The notes under the pieces were generated by a model. The model was not told where the DNA came from, searched no databases, and saw only the letters and a program-made list of their open reading frames with translations. This document shows, in pieces, positions 34,285-43,006 of a stretch of 64,000 bases of DNA. Source of the stretch: Labilibaculum antarcticum (GTDB lineage: Bacteria; Bacteroidota; Bacteroidia; Bacteroidales; Marinifilaceae). Every line of letters starts with the position of its first letter. Position 1 is the stretch's first letter. The position numbers and the translations under genes are program-made. The stretch is from positions 310,001-374,000 of the forward strand of contig NZ_AP018042.1 in assembly GCF_002356295.1 (NCBI RefSeq). Direction: 5' to 3'.

Positions 34285-36604
34285 AATATTCCGGCGCAAA
34301 TGAGAATCGCTTTCTATAAATGCATTCCATCTTGCGCCGATCCCGTATCTCATCATTTAATCCCAGGGTGGCATTCGCATCGCTCCTTTACCCTAGGCTA
34401 AGATCTTTGAGCCCTTCAGGATCCAAAAATATGCAATTTTCAATTTAGACACAGGACTTTTAGATTTTCGACTATTTGACTTTTCGACTCTTAAACCTTT
34501 GTATTTTCCGGCGCAAATGAGAATCGCTTTCTATAAATACATTCCATCTTGCGCCGATCCCGTATTTCATCATTTAATCCCAGGGTGGCATTCGCTTCGC
34601 TCCTTTACCCTGGGCTAAGATCTTTGAGCCCTTCAGGCTCTTATCAAAACTACAATCACATTAGACATTGGACTTTTGACTTCTGTACCATTGGACTTTT
34701 TGGACCTTCGACTTTCGACTATTGGACTATTGGACCTTTCGACTCTTAAACCTTTGTATTTTCCGGCGCAAATGAGAATCGCTTTCTATAAATACATTCC
34801 ATCTTGCGCCGATCCCGTATTTCATCATTTAATCCCAGGGTGGCATTCGCTTCGCTCCTTTACCCTAGGCTAAGATCTTTGAGCCCTTCAGGCTCCAAAA
34901 ACATGCAAGTTTCAATTTAGACACAGGACTTTTGACTTCTGTACCGTTGGACTTTTTGGACCTTCGACTTTCGATTATTGGACTATTGGACCTTTCGACT
35001 CTTAAACCTTTGAATATTCCGGCGCAAATGAGAATTGCTTTCTATAAATACATTCCATCTTGCGCCGATCCCGTATCTCATCATTTAATCACATTAGACA
35101 TTGGACTTTTGACTTCTGTACCATTGGACTTTTTGGACCTTCGACTTTCGACTATTGGGCTATTGGACCTTTCGACTCTTAAACCTTTGTATTTTCCGGC
35201 ACAAATGAGAATTGCTTTCTATAAATACATTCCATCTTGCGCCGATCCCGTATCTCATCATTTAATCCCAGGGTGGCATTCGCTTCGCTCCTTTACCCTG
35301 GGCTAAGATCTTTGAGCCCTTCAGGCTCTTATCAAAACTACAATCACATTAGACATTGGACTTTTGACTTCTGTACCGTTGGACTTTTTGGACCTTCGAC
35401 TTTCGACTATTGGGCTATTGGACCTTTCGACTCTTAAACCTTTGTATTTTCCGGCACAAATGAGAATCGCTTTCTATAAATGCATTCCATCTTGCGCCGA
35501 TCCCGTATTTCATCATTTAATCCCAGGGTGGCATTCGCTTCGCTCCTTTACCTTGGGCTAAGATCTTCGAGCCCTTCAGGCTCCGAAACATGCAAGTTTC
35601 AATTTAGACACAGGACTTTTGACTTCTGTACCGTTGGACTTTTTGGACCTTCGACTTTCGACTATTGGACTATTGGACCTTTCGACTCTTAAACCTTTGT
35701 ATTTTCCGGCGCAAATGAGAATCGCTTTCTATAAATGCATTCCATCTTGCGCCGATCCCGTATCTCATCATTTAATCCCAGGGTGGCATTCGCTTCGCTC
35801 CTTTACCCTGGGCTAAGATCTTTGAGTTCTTCAGGATCTTATCAAAACTACAATCACATTAGACATTGGACTTTTCGACTTTCGACTATTGGACTATTGG
35901 ACTATTGGACCTTTCAAGACTCTTCTAGACTTACAAACCCCCTTCCCTGCAACAGCTAAAGCAGTTGGCAATATTATAAAAGTTACAAAACAGATATCTT
36001 CCCAAAACCATGGGCTAAAGCCACATGGTAATTTAAATCCCTCTTTCTATTTTAGACTGTCAGTATTTTTGATCTTCAAAAAAGAAGGATTAGTAAACTA
36101 TGCTCTGATTGGACCATTCGACCTTTCGACCTTTCGACTTTTCTAGACTATTCTAGACCCTTCAATTGGCATTCGCTTCGCTCCTTTACCCTGGGCTAAG
36201 ATCTTTGAGCCCTTCAGGCTCTTATCAAAACTACAATCACATTAGACATTGGACTTTTGACTTCTGTACCGTTGGACTTTTTGGACCTTCGACTTTCGAC
36301 TATTGGACTATTGGACCTTTCGACTCTTAAACCTTTGTATTTTCCGGCACAAATGAGAATCGCTTTCTATAAATACATTCCATCTTGCGCCGATCCCGTA
36401 TTTCATCATTTAATCCCAGGGTGGCATTCGCTTCGCTCCTTTACCCTGGGCTAAGATCTTTGAGCCCTTCAGGCTCCGAAAATATGCAATTTTCAATTTA
36501 TATACAGGACTTTCGACCTTTGGACTTTTCGACTTTCGACTATTGGACTATTGGACCTTTCAAGACTTTTCCAGACCCTTCCAGACCCTTCAAGACCATT
36601 TGAC
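34285..36604. repeat. Array B: eight copies plus a partial copy of the multi-hairpin module
   Basis: CCGGCGCAAATGAGAATCGC (or a CCGGCACAAATGAG variant) starts at 34291, 34508, 34763, 35019, 35196, 35451, 35706 and 36344; a truncated copy begins near 36168. Typical spacing is 255 bp. Each copy holds GGCGCAA/TTGCGCC arms, the CCCAGGGT/ACCCTGGG stem and the GAGCC-CTTCA-GGCTC hairpin. Two tail types occur: CTTATCAAAACTACAATC and a CATGCAAGTTTCAATT type. The copy at 35019 lacks the CCCAGGG part. The array fills the space between the queA stop and the PorE-like gene. Confidence 0.9.
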
Positions 36605-36609
36605 CTTAT

Positions 36610-37845
36610 TTATTCCTTCATCAGCAAAGAGCTATCTCCATAACTCAGAAAACGAAAATTATTCTCCAGTGCATATCGGTAAATCTTTTTCCAATTATCA
36701 CCAACGAGTGCCGAAATTAAAAGCAGAAGTGTACTTTGTGGTTGATGAAAATTCGTTACCAAACCCGAGATGACTTTAAAATCATATCCTGGGGCAATAA
36801 TAATCTGAGTTGCTGCATTAAATAGAGTTAAATCATTCTTCTCCATATGGCTGCATATTGCTTGATATGATTCCTTTACACTGTAATTAATAGGCAACTG
36901 ATAGGCTTCCCACTGTTTGAGTAAATGTGGATTTTCTTGCTGAGTCAATATTTTTACTCCCATCCAATACAAACTCTCTAAACTTCGCACAGAAGTAGTC
37001 CCGACAGCAACAATTTGCCCCGTAGTCTTACTAATACTTTCAAGACTCTCACGGGTAACCTGAATGTGCTCAGTGTGCATTTCATGATCACCAATCAGCT
37101 CCGATTTCACAGGTTTAAATGTTCCAGCTCCTACATGCAGGGTCAATTCTTCTCTATTGATATTTTTTGCCTTCAATCGCGAAAAAACATCCTCGGTGAA
37201 GTGTAAACCTGCTGTTGGCGCAGCTACAGAACCTTCATATTTTGAATAAACAGTCTGATATCGAACCAAATCCGTCGCTTCCGTATCACGATTTAAATAA
37301 GGAGGAATTGGAATTTTACCGGTTTGTTCCAGCACATCACTAAAACTTAGACTTGGATGATTCCAAGTAAAAAGAATTTCCTGAGCTCCATCCAATACCT
37401 CTTGCTGCTCTGCTGTCAAACAATACTCTTCCTCGTCAAGGTAAAAAGGCATCTTCAATACTCCAAACTTCCACTTTCGTGCATTTCCTACAATACATTT
37501 CCAGGTTGAAGACCCACAAGCTTGAAAAGCCAAATTATAATCGGCTGGCTTTAAGGGCTCCAAACAGAATATCTCAATTCTGGCTCCTGTTTCCTTATGA
37601 AATATCAATCGAGCCTGAATCACTTTGGTATTATTAAATACCATAGTAGTACCATCAGCAATTTCCGAAGGCAAATTTTCAAACACAGATTCAGAAATCT
37701 CCCCCTTTTTATAAATCAGTAATTTTGACAAATCCCTGTTCTCTAAAGGGTGTTTGGCTATCCTATGATCTGGAAGATCGTAGGTGAAATCGGCAATTTG
37801 AATTTGCTTGGCATCCAAACTATTAGTATTGATATTACAATCCAT
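36610..37845 (-). CDS. queA: tRNA preQ1(34) S-adenosylmethionine ribosyltransferase-isomerase
   Basis: 411 residues. FTYDLPDHRIAKHPLENRDL near 19-38, TMVFNNTKVIQARLIFHK near 67-84, GSVAAPTAGLHFTEDVFSRL near 205-224, LTLHVGAGTFKPV near 236-248, and TNFHQPQSTLLLLISALVG near 369-387 are the QueA blocks. The enzyme moves ribose from SAM to preQ1 on tRNA to make epoxyqueuosine. It is longer than the 350 or so residues of E. coli QueA, as usual in Bacteroidota, from an insertion near 110-180. A TATTTTTG box at 37913-37906 lies 61 bp upstream, overlapping the divergent promoter region of the Smr gene. Confidence 0.95.
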   Translation of the reverse strand: MDCNINTNSLDAKQIQIADFTYDLPDHRIAKHPLENRDLSKLLIYKKGEISESVFENLPSEIADGTTMVFNNTKVIQARLIFHKETGARIEIFCLEPLKPADYNLAFQACGSSTWKCIVGNARKWKFGVLKMPFYLDEEEYCLTAEQQEVLDGAQEILFTWNHPSLSFSDVLEQTGKIPIPPYLNRDTEATDLVRYQTVYSKYEGSVAAPTAGLHFTEDVFSRLKAKNINREELTLHVGAGTFKPVKSELIGDHEMHTEHIQVTRESLESISKTTGQIVAVGTTSVRSLESLYWMGVKILTQQENPHLLKQWEAYQLPINYSVKESYQAICSHMEKNDLTLFNAATQIIIAPGYDFKVISGLVTNFHQPQSTLLLLISALVGDNWKKIYRYALENNFRFLSYGDSSLLMKE

Positions 37846-37905
37846 CTGTTTCTTAATTAATCGAGCTTTATTCCCAATAAAATAGGGGCTTTACATTTTG
37901 ATCGG

Positions 37906-37913
37906 CAAAAATA
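37906..37913 (-). promoter_or_regulatory. Candidate -7 box of queA
   Basis: TATTTTTG on the minus strand matches TAnnTTTG and lies 61 bp before queA. It sits 2 bp from the divergent TAACTTTG box, so the two promoters probably compete. Confidence 0.4.
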
Positions 37914-37915
37914 GC

Positions 37916-37923
37916 TAACTTTG
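37916..37923 (+). promoter_or_regulatory. Candidate -7 box of the DUF2027-Smr gene
   Basis: TAACTTTG matches TAnnTTTG; a TTTG at 37897-37900 may serve as -33 element with a short 15-bp spacer. The ATG is at 38008. Confidence 0.45.
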
Positions 37924-38007
37924 TCGGGAATAGAAAACCCGTTGACTATTTTCAATTTTTGAAAACCAACAAAATACAAAAATAGCCAACCCAAATTAGA
38001 TAATAAG

Positions 38008-39030
38008 ATGCAAATAAATTCAGGAGATAAAGTTCGTTTTTTAAATGAGACTGGTGGCGGTATCGTTACCCGAATTATTGATGCCAAGACAGTTATGGTC
38101 TTAAACGACGAGGATGAATTTGAGATTCCAAGCTTAAAAAGAAATTTGGTTGTAATTGAATCCGCAAGTACTGGAAATTCACCTCAATTGAAACAAAGTA
38201 ATTCTACGAGTGCTTCCTTTACATCCACAAAACAATCATTATTTGTTGAAAAAGAAGAAGTTTACGCGGCTTTTGCCCCAAAAGAATCATCTACCCCATC
38301 GGAAAGTCCATTGGAATTGTATTTAATTAACGATACCAATCAAATTATTTTGTACAATTTCTTTGATGAAAAAGGAAACGGACTTGAAGGAGTAACCGCA
38401 GGAACTCTTGATCCTAAATCGAAAATACTTTTAGCTGAGTACGAAATAAAAGAACTAGGCGAACTAACCTGCTGTCAATTTCAAATCATTTTTTATCAGC
38501 AAGGAAAATGCACACCTAAATCTCCTTTGAACCGCACTCTTAAAATACAAGCTGTTAAGTTTCATAAATCATCGAGCTATAAGGATACTGCCTATTTTCA
38601 TCAGGAAGTAATACTTCATAAACTTACAGGTGAGATTATGGAACAGAAGCTAGAGGAACTTAGTGATAAGGATTTCAAACAAGTAATTCGGGAAAAAGGA
38701 AAATCAGAAAAAGCGAAACCAGCACTGAAGAAAAATAATTCTGATAACAACATTGTGGAAGTAGACTTGCACGTCAATGCTTTAATTGATTCAGTAACCG
38801 GCTTATCAAATGCTGATATTCTTGAATTACAGATGAATAAATTTCATGAGGTATTGCGTCAGCACCAAAACGATAAGGGTAAAAAAATTGTATTTATTCA
38901 CGGTATTGGAAATGGCACTTTAAAACAACATGTTCATAGCGAGCTTAAAAGAAAATACAAAAAACACTACGAACAAGACGCCTCGTTTAAAGAATATGGA
39001 TGGGGAGCTACCATGGTAACTATTCGATAA
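38008..39030 (+). CDS. DUF2027 and Smr-domain protein
   Basis: 340 residues. N-terminal small beta domain MQINSGDKVRFLNETGGGIV to about 50, a variable Ser/Thr/Lys linker at 55-100, a beta-rich DUF2027 region at about 100-240, and a C-terminal Smr domain at about 250-340 with VDLHVNAL, the HGIGNGTLKQHVHSEL motif and GATMVTIR. Smr domains are small endonucleases related to the MutS2 C-terminus. The DUF2027-Smr fusion is typical for Bacteroidota; its target is not known. A strong terminator follows at 39124-39155. Confidence 0.9.
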   Translation: MQINSGDKVRFLNETGGGIVTRIIDAKTVMVLNDEDEFEIPSLKRNLVVIESASTGNSPQLKQSNSTSASFTSTKQSLFVEKEEVYAAFAPKESSTPSESPLELYLINDTNQIILYNFFDEKGNGLEGVTAGTLDPKSKILLAEYEIKELGELTCCQFQIIFYQQGKCTPKSPLNRTLKIQAVKFHKSSSYKDTAYFHQEVILHKLTGEIMEQKLEELSDKDFKQVIREKGKSEKAKPALKKNNSDNNIVEVDLHVNALIDSVTGLSNADILELQMNKFHEVLRQHQNDKGKKIVFIHGIGNGTLKQHVHSELKRKYKKHYEQDASFKEYGWGATMVTIR

Positions 39031-39085
39031 AAAGAAGAGTCCTGAAAAGTCTAGAAAGGTCTTGAAGAGTCTAAAAAGTCCAAAC
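39031..39085 (+). repeat. AAGTCTAGAAAGGTC-type low-complexity tract
   Basis: GAAAAGTCTAGAAAGGTCTTG and similar short units resemble, in reverse complement, the CTTTTCCAGACC tracts of arrays A and B. It lies between the Smr stop and its terminator. Confidence 0.55.
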
Positions 39086-39123
39086 CGTTAAAAGGTAACT
39101 GTCTAAAAACTAGCAACGAAATA

Positions 39124-39155
39124 ATAAAGACGCAAAATATTGCGTCTTTATTTTT
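39124..39155 (+). terminator. Bidirectional rho-independent terminator
   Basis: ATAAAGACGCAA (39124-39135), loop AATA, TTGCGTCTTTAT (39140-39151) make a perfect 12-bp stem followed by a T-run. It separates the convergent Smr and LysE genes. Confidence 0.85.
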
Positions 39156-39197
39156 ATATTAGATTATGGTCGAAAACTTAGAAGAATAGTATCCTGC

Positions 39198-39848
39198 TTA
39201 TGAATGCAAAAAGGATTTAATTGGCTCAAAACAGGCCAAAAAGGCTAAAAACCCTAATACAGCAATTACAATTCCTGAAATTTTGTTGATCCAAAATAAC
39301 TGCTTCAATCTGAATTTCTTGCGGAATATATTAATAATAGTAGATAAAGTATACCACCACAATCCACCTCCCAATAAAACACCTAAAATCAGAAACAATT
39401 CAATTCGAAGGGTGGGATTAGTTCCAAAAATAGACGTACCTGCAAAAACGGCTACAAATACAAAAACGGCAATGGGATTCGATGCAGTAAGGAAAAAAAT
39501 GGAAACAAAATCGCCTAACATTCCCTTCTTTCCAGTTTTTTTGGCTCCTCTTATTTGCTTTATCGGATTTGTAAAAAAAATACGTAAGCCAACATAAACC
39601 AAAAAAACGCTACCTACTAATTGCAAATAGAACTCCTGAGTTTCAATAAAGCTAAGCACCATTCCCAATCCAAAAGCGGCAACCGTAGCGTAAAACATAT
39701 CGGCAACAGCAGCTCCCATACCCGAAACGAAACCAGCCAAACGACCTTTCTGAATGGTTTTTTGAATAATTAACACGCCTATTGGACCTAATGGTATGGA
39801 AACCATCAAACCCACAATTATTCCTTTAAATAAATATTGAAAATCCAA
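39198..39848 (-). CDS. LysE/RhtB-family amino-acid exporter
   Basis: 216 residues with about six membrane helices. The family signature GLMVSIPLGPIGVLIIQKTI at 13-32 and GMGAAVADMFYATVAAFG near 43-60 is clear, as is TASNPIAVFVFVA near 122-134. Members export amino acids or related small solutes across the inner membrane. The start appears to be TTG at 39848, right after an in-frame stop; the next Met (15) would cut the first helix. It converges with the Smr gene. Confidence 0.88.
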   Translation of the reverse strand: MDFQYLFKGIIVGLMVSIPLGPIGVLIIQKTIQKGRLAGFVSGMGAAVADMFYATVAAFGLGMVLSFIETQEFYLQLVGSVFLVYVGLRIFFTNPIKQIRGAKKTGKKGMLGDFVSIFFLTASNPIAVFVFVAVFAGTSIFGTNPTLRIELFLILGVLLGGGLWWYTLSTIINIFRKKFRLKQLFWINKISGIVIAVLGFLAFLACFEPIKSFLHS

Positions 39849-39901
39849 CTAGTAATCTTTTTCAGTTAACAAAATTGCCTGCAAAGGTCGTAAAATATAT
39901 G

Positions 39902-41707
39902 CTAAAAACGGACATCTTCGGATGAAAATCTTTTCATAATCGAATCATCATTAAATTCCTTCGACAAAGACTCAATTACTTTAATAGGTACATTAAATAA
40001 ATCGACTACGATTAAACCATCCAGACAATCATTAAAATTGGGATCTATGTTAAAGCCTACAATCTTAGCATTCAATGAAATGTACTTTTTAAGCAGAACT
40101 GGCAACTTGTCATTTGTAATTTCAAAATCACCAATCAGTCTATCCAATTTATTAATGTCATTCTTGGCCATTTCTAATAAAATATCTACATCCAGACCTT
40201 TTATTTTTACCTTAAATTTCTTCCTCGATTTTATATACTGGCCTAAATCGTAATTAAAATAATTACGCATAATAAATTTAATGATCAGGTCTTTCGACAA
40301 GTTAGAATACTTATTACTAATACTAACCGGCCCAATCAAATAACGCGACTGTGGATTTTTCAGCAAAAAATACAGAATCCCTTTCCAAAGTAAAAACAGA
40401 GGCATTGGCTTTTTTTGATACTCTTTCACAATAAAAGAACGCCCCAATTCCAATGATTCATGAAGAATAGGCTGAAATTTTTTGCTTATACGAAACAGGC
40501 TTTGTAGATAAAAACCTTTTAAACCATACTCCGAAAGAATTTCATTTCCCTTGCCTACCCGATAGGCACCTACTATTTTTTTCAGTTCCTCATCCCAAAT
40601 AAAAAGCTGATGATAATACAAATCATACTCGTCAATATCAATTCCAAGATTTGTTCCTTCACCAACTTCCCGAAAAGTAATTTCCCGCAATCGGCCTATT
40701 TCTGTCAGCACATTAGGCATTTGAGCTGAAGGAGCACAGTACACAACAAAATTATTGGTTTTAAAAAGCAAATATTCCTGAGCTAGTCCTTCTACCTCTC
40801 GTTGAATAATCTCTGGGTTTACAGGAGGTATAATGTCTTCCACCTTCGCAATCTTTTCCTTGCGTTTGAATTGATAAAACTTTTTCACTTCAATGGGTGT
40901 TCCCAGCATATAGGTCTTTGCTCGCAAAAAACGACCATATTGATTGATATCTGTGAATCCTTCCTGATCCTTTACTGGTATTGGGTTGCCGATACGAATC
41001 CGAACGATTTTATTTTTCTTATTTAATAGTTCCGAAGGTAATTTCACAGTTCGCAGCGCGGGATGAATCATCCCCAACAAATGGAAAATCAAACTATTGC
41101 TTCCCTGAAAATAAATTGGAACAACAGGAACTTCAGCCTTCTTAATAAATTTAAGAATAGAAGGTTGCCATTGTTTATCAGTAATGTTATTTGTGTGAGA
41201 CTGATAAGAAGACACCTCTCCGGCAGGAAATATCCCTAATGGAAAACCATCACTTAAATGACGAAGTCCTTCTTTAATACCACCGGTACTCGAAGCAACA
41301 CCCTTTCTTTCCTCGAAAGGATTTACGCCTAAAAAGTAATCTTTTATTGGCTCTATCTTTTTCAACAAGAAATTAGCCATCACTCTAAACTCTGGACGAA
41401 CCATACAAACCAGCTTAATTAAGATTAAGCCATCAATTCCCCCAAACGGGTGATTTGATATTGTCATGAACGGACCTTCCTTAGGTATACGCTTTAATTC
41501 TTCCTCATCAAATTCGAATTTAATTCCTAAATCCTCTAGCAATGCATCTATAAATTCAAGACCTTCTTTGCCACAGTTTGCCGAATACAAATCATTCAAT
41601 TTATTCAATCGAAGAACATACATTAACAATTTCGCGAAACTCTCACCACCAAGCCAGTTCATGTTCTCACTGGCTTTCAATAAATCTTTTGCATCAACCA
41701 ACTTCAT
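39902..41707 (-). CDS. Bifunctional aminolipid acyltransferase (OlsF/GlsF-like)
   Basis: 601 residues with two parts. Residues about 1-290 are a PlsC-like acyltransferase with ISNHPFGGIDGLILIK near 82-97 (an HX5D form of the HX4D motif) and GIFPAGEVSSYQ near 156-167. Residues about 300-590 are OlsB-like, a GNAT-fold N-acyltransferase (RLREITFREVGEGTN, YRVGKGNEI, ELGRSFIVKEYQKKP, GPVSISNKYSNLSKDLI). The fusion is that of OlsF/GlsF, which makes ornithine or glycine lipids by N- then O-acylation at the inner membrane. Which amino acid is used cannot be read from sequence. Confidence 0.82.
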   Translation of the reverse strand: MKLVDAKDLLKASENMNWLGGESFAKLLMYVLRLNKLNDLYSANCGKEGLEFIDALLEDLGIKFEFDEEELKRIPKEGPFMTISNHPFGGIDGLILIKLVCMVRPEFRVMANFLLKKIEPIKDYFLGVNPFEERKGVASSTGGIKEGLRHLSDGFPLGIFPAGEVSSYQSHTNNITDKQWQPSILKFIKKAEVPVVPIYFQGSNSLIFHLLGMIHPALRTVKLPSELLNKKNKIVRIRIGNPIPVKDQEGFTDINQYGRFLRAKTYMLGTPIEVKKFYQFKRKEKIAKVEDIIPPVNPEIIQREVEGLAQEYLLFKTNNFVVYCAPSAQMPNVLTEIGRLREITFREVGEGTNLGIDIDEYDLYYHQLFIWDEELKKIVGAYRVGKGNEILSEYGLKGFYLQSLFRISKKFQPILHESLELGRSFIVKEYQKKPMPLFLLWKGILYFLLKNPQSRYLIGPVSISNKYSNLSKDLIIKFIMRNYFNYDLGQYIKSRKKFKVKIKGLDVDILLEMAKNDINKLDRLIGDFEITNDKLPVLLKKYISLNAKIVGFNIDPNFNDCLDGLIVVDLFNVPIKVIESLSKEFNDDSIMKRFSSEDVRF

Positions 41708-41966
41708 ATGTAATAAGGTCTATTAAGGTTGTCCCAATAAGTATCGGGAGTGACAAGCTAAATCAATTGGCATCTTAGACAAAGCGCAAAATGAAATAGT
41801 ATATCTATAGTTTTATTATTTAAAATATTTCTTTCCAGTAACAAGGTAACAACATTGGCATGCTAATCAAACTAAAAATTGCAGACCTTTTCAACCGGAT
41901 AAAAATAGTATTATTTATCAATACTCAAGTCCATTATTCGATTAAAAAAACAACATTTACTGTTAA

Positions 41967-42809
41967 TTACAAAGACTGATCACGCCAGTTTCCATCTGCA
42001 AAAACACGAACTGACTCAAACCCAATACCTTTAAGCAACCCGATGGCTGAATCGAAACCTGAAACTAATTCGTCTGCATGATGAGCATCACAGCTGACAG
42101 TTACAGGTATTGCCCTCTTTTCACATTCTTTCAGAAAATAAGAATCAGGAAAAAAAGAACCCGATTTCTTCTTGTAAATCCCTCTGGTATTGACTTCAAC
42201 GATGGTGCCCGAAGTCTTAATCACCTCAATTGTTTTGTCTAATAAAGCAACATACCATTTCTCGTCTTCCGAAAAATAACGGCCCTTATTGTTCATTTTA
42301 ACTTTATCAACATGTGCAATTACATCAGGCTTTTGAGTTTTAATAAGATCAATTACCTGATTGTAGTAAGCACTTACAGCCTTTTTCACATCCCCATCAA
42401 ACAAAACCTCAATACCATGAATATAATTTGTATCCGGCCCATCGAGAAACCAAAACTCAGATTCATACTTTGCTTTCACCAAATGAACGGAACCAATCGT
42501 GTAATCTAAATTAGATTCCCTTTTGAACTCGTCAAATGATCTTGTAACACCTGGAATATAATCAATTTCGAGAGACACATAAACCTCTATTTGCGATTTG
42601 TATTTTTGTTTTAACTCTTGTACTTCGGCAATATAATCTTCCAGCATATCCATTGACATACTCCAAGATTCCTTTTTAGGCAATGGAGCATGCGACGAAA
42701 AGCCAATTGCGGTAAGACCGAGCTCAATAGCTCTTAACACCAGTTCTTCAGCAGTACTTTTACCATCACAATATTGAGTGTGGGTATGATATGAAAAATA
42801 ATTCATCAT
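41967..42809 (-). CDS. PHP-domain histidinol-phosphatase family protein
   Basis: 280 residues with the PHP metal motifs: YHTHTQYCDG at 7-16, GFSSHAPLP near 37-45, SLEIDYIPG near 78-86, GSVHLVKAK near 107-115, VIAHVDKVKM near 163-172, VEVNTRGIYK near 200-209, VSCDAHHADEL near 236-246. HisK-type histidinol-phosphate phosphatase (EC 3.1.3.15) is most likely, acting in histidine synthesis, but PHP phosphatases of other specificity look alike. No his genes are nearby. Its promoter (TTTG-N19-TATCTTTG) is very clear just upstream. Confidence 0.85.
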   Translation of the reverse strand: MMNYFSYHTHTQYCDGKSTAEELVLRAIELGLTAIGFSSHAPLPKKESWSMSMDMLEDYIAEVQELKQKYKSQIEVYVSLEIDYIPGVTRSFDEFKRESNLDYTIGSVHLVKAKYESEFWFLDGPDTNYIHGIEVLFDGDVKKAVSAYYNQVIDLIKTQKPDVIAHVDKVKMNNKGRYFSEDEKWYVALLDKTIEVIKTSGTIVEVNTRGIYKKKSGSFFPDSYFLKECEKRAIPVTVSCDAHHADELVSGFDSAIGLLKGIGFESVRVFADGNWRDQSL

Positions 42810-42824
42810 TCTAATTTAGCAAAG

Positions 42825-42855
42825 CAAAGATACTCTAAGCGATCAATATCACAAA
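42825..42855 (-). promoter_or_regulatory. Promoter of the PHP phosphatase gene
   Basis: On the minus strand TTTG (42855-42852), a 19-bp spacer, then TATCTTTG (42832-42825) match the Bacteroidota -33/-7 consensus exactly. The ATG is 16 bp further. Confidence 0.7.
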
Positions 42856-42981
42856 GCAATTTCCCGCTAAACATGCGTTTCACAGACGAAATAGGACAAC
42901 AATAGAAGGTAATTATTGTTTGGAATTAATTTTATTTTCCAGGACGATAAAATCCTTCTTTAAAATCTTTATAAATAATAC

Positions 42982-42989
42982 TATCTTTG
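42982..42989 (+). promoter_or_regulatory. -7 box of the YgiQ-like gene
   Basis: TATCTTTG matches TAnnTTTG and lies 18 bp before the ATG at 43007. It shows that the longer open frame from 42920 cannot be the translated start. Confidence 0.6.
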
Positions 42990-43006
42990 CAGTAATTTCG
43001 ATACTT

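Noticed and set aside
34549-36454. Protein-coding genes in array B
   Set aside because: The frames are repeat translations, start and stop at the same places in each copy, and lack ordinary codon patterns.
42920-43006. Longer start of the YgiQ-like protein
   Set aside because: A TATCTTTG promoter box at 42982-42989 lies inside the extension, and family homology starts at the ATG at 43007.
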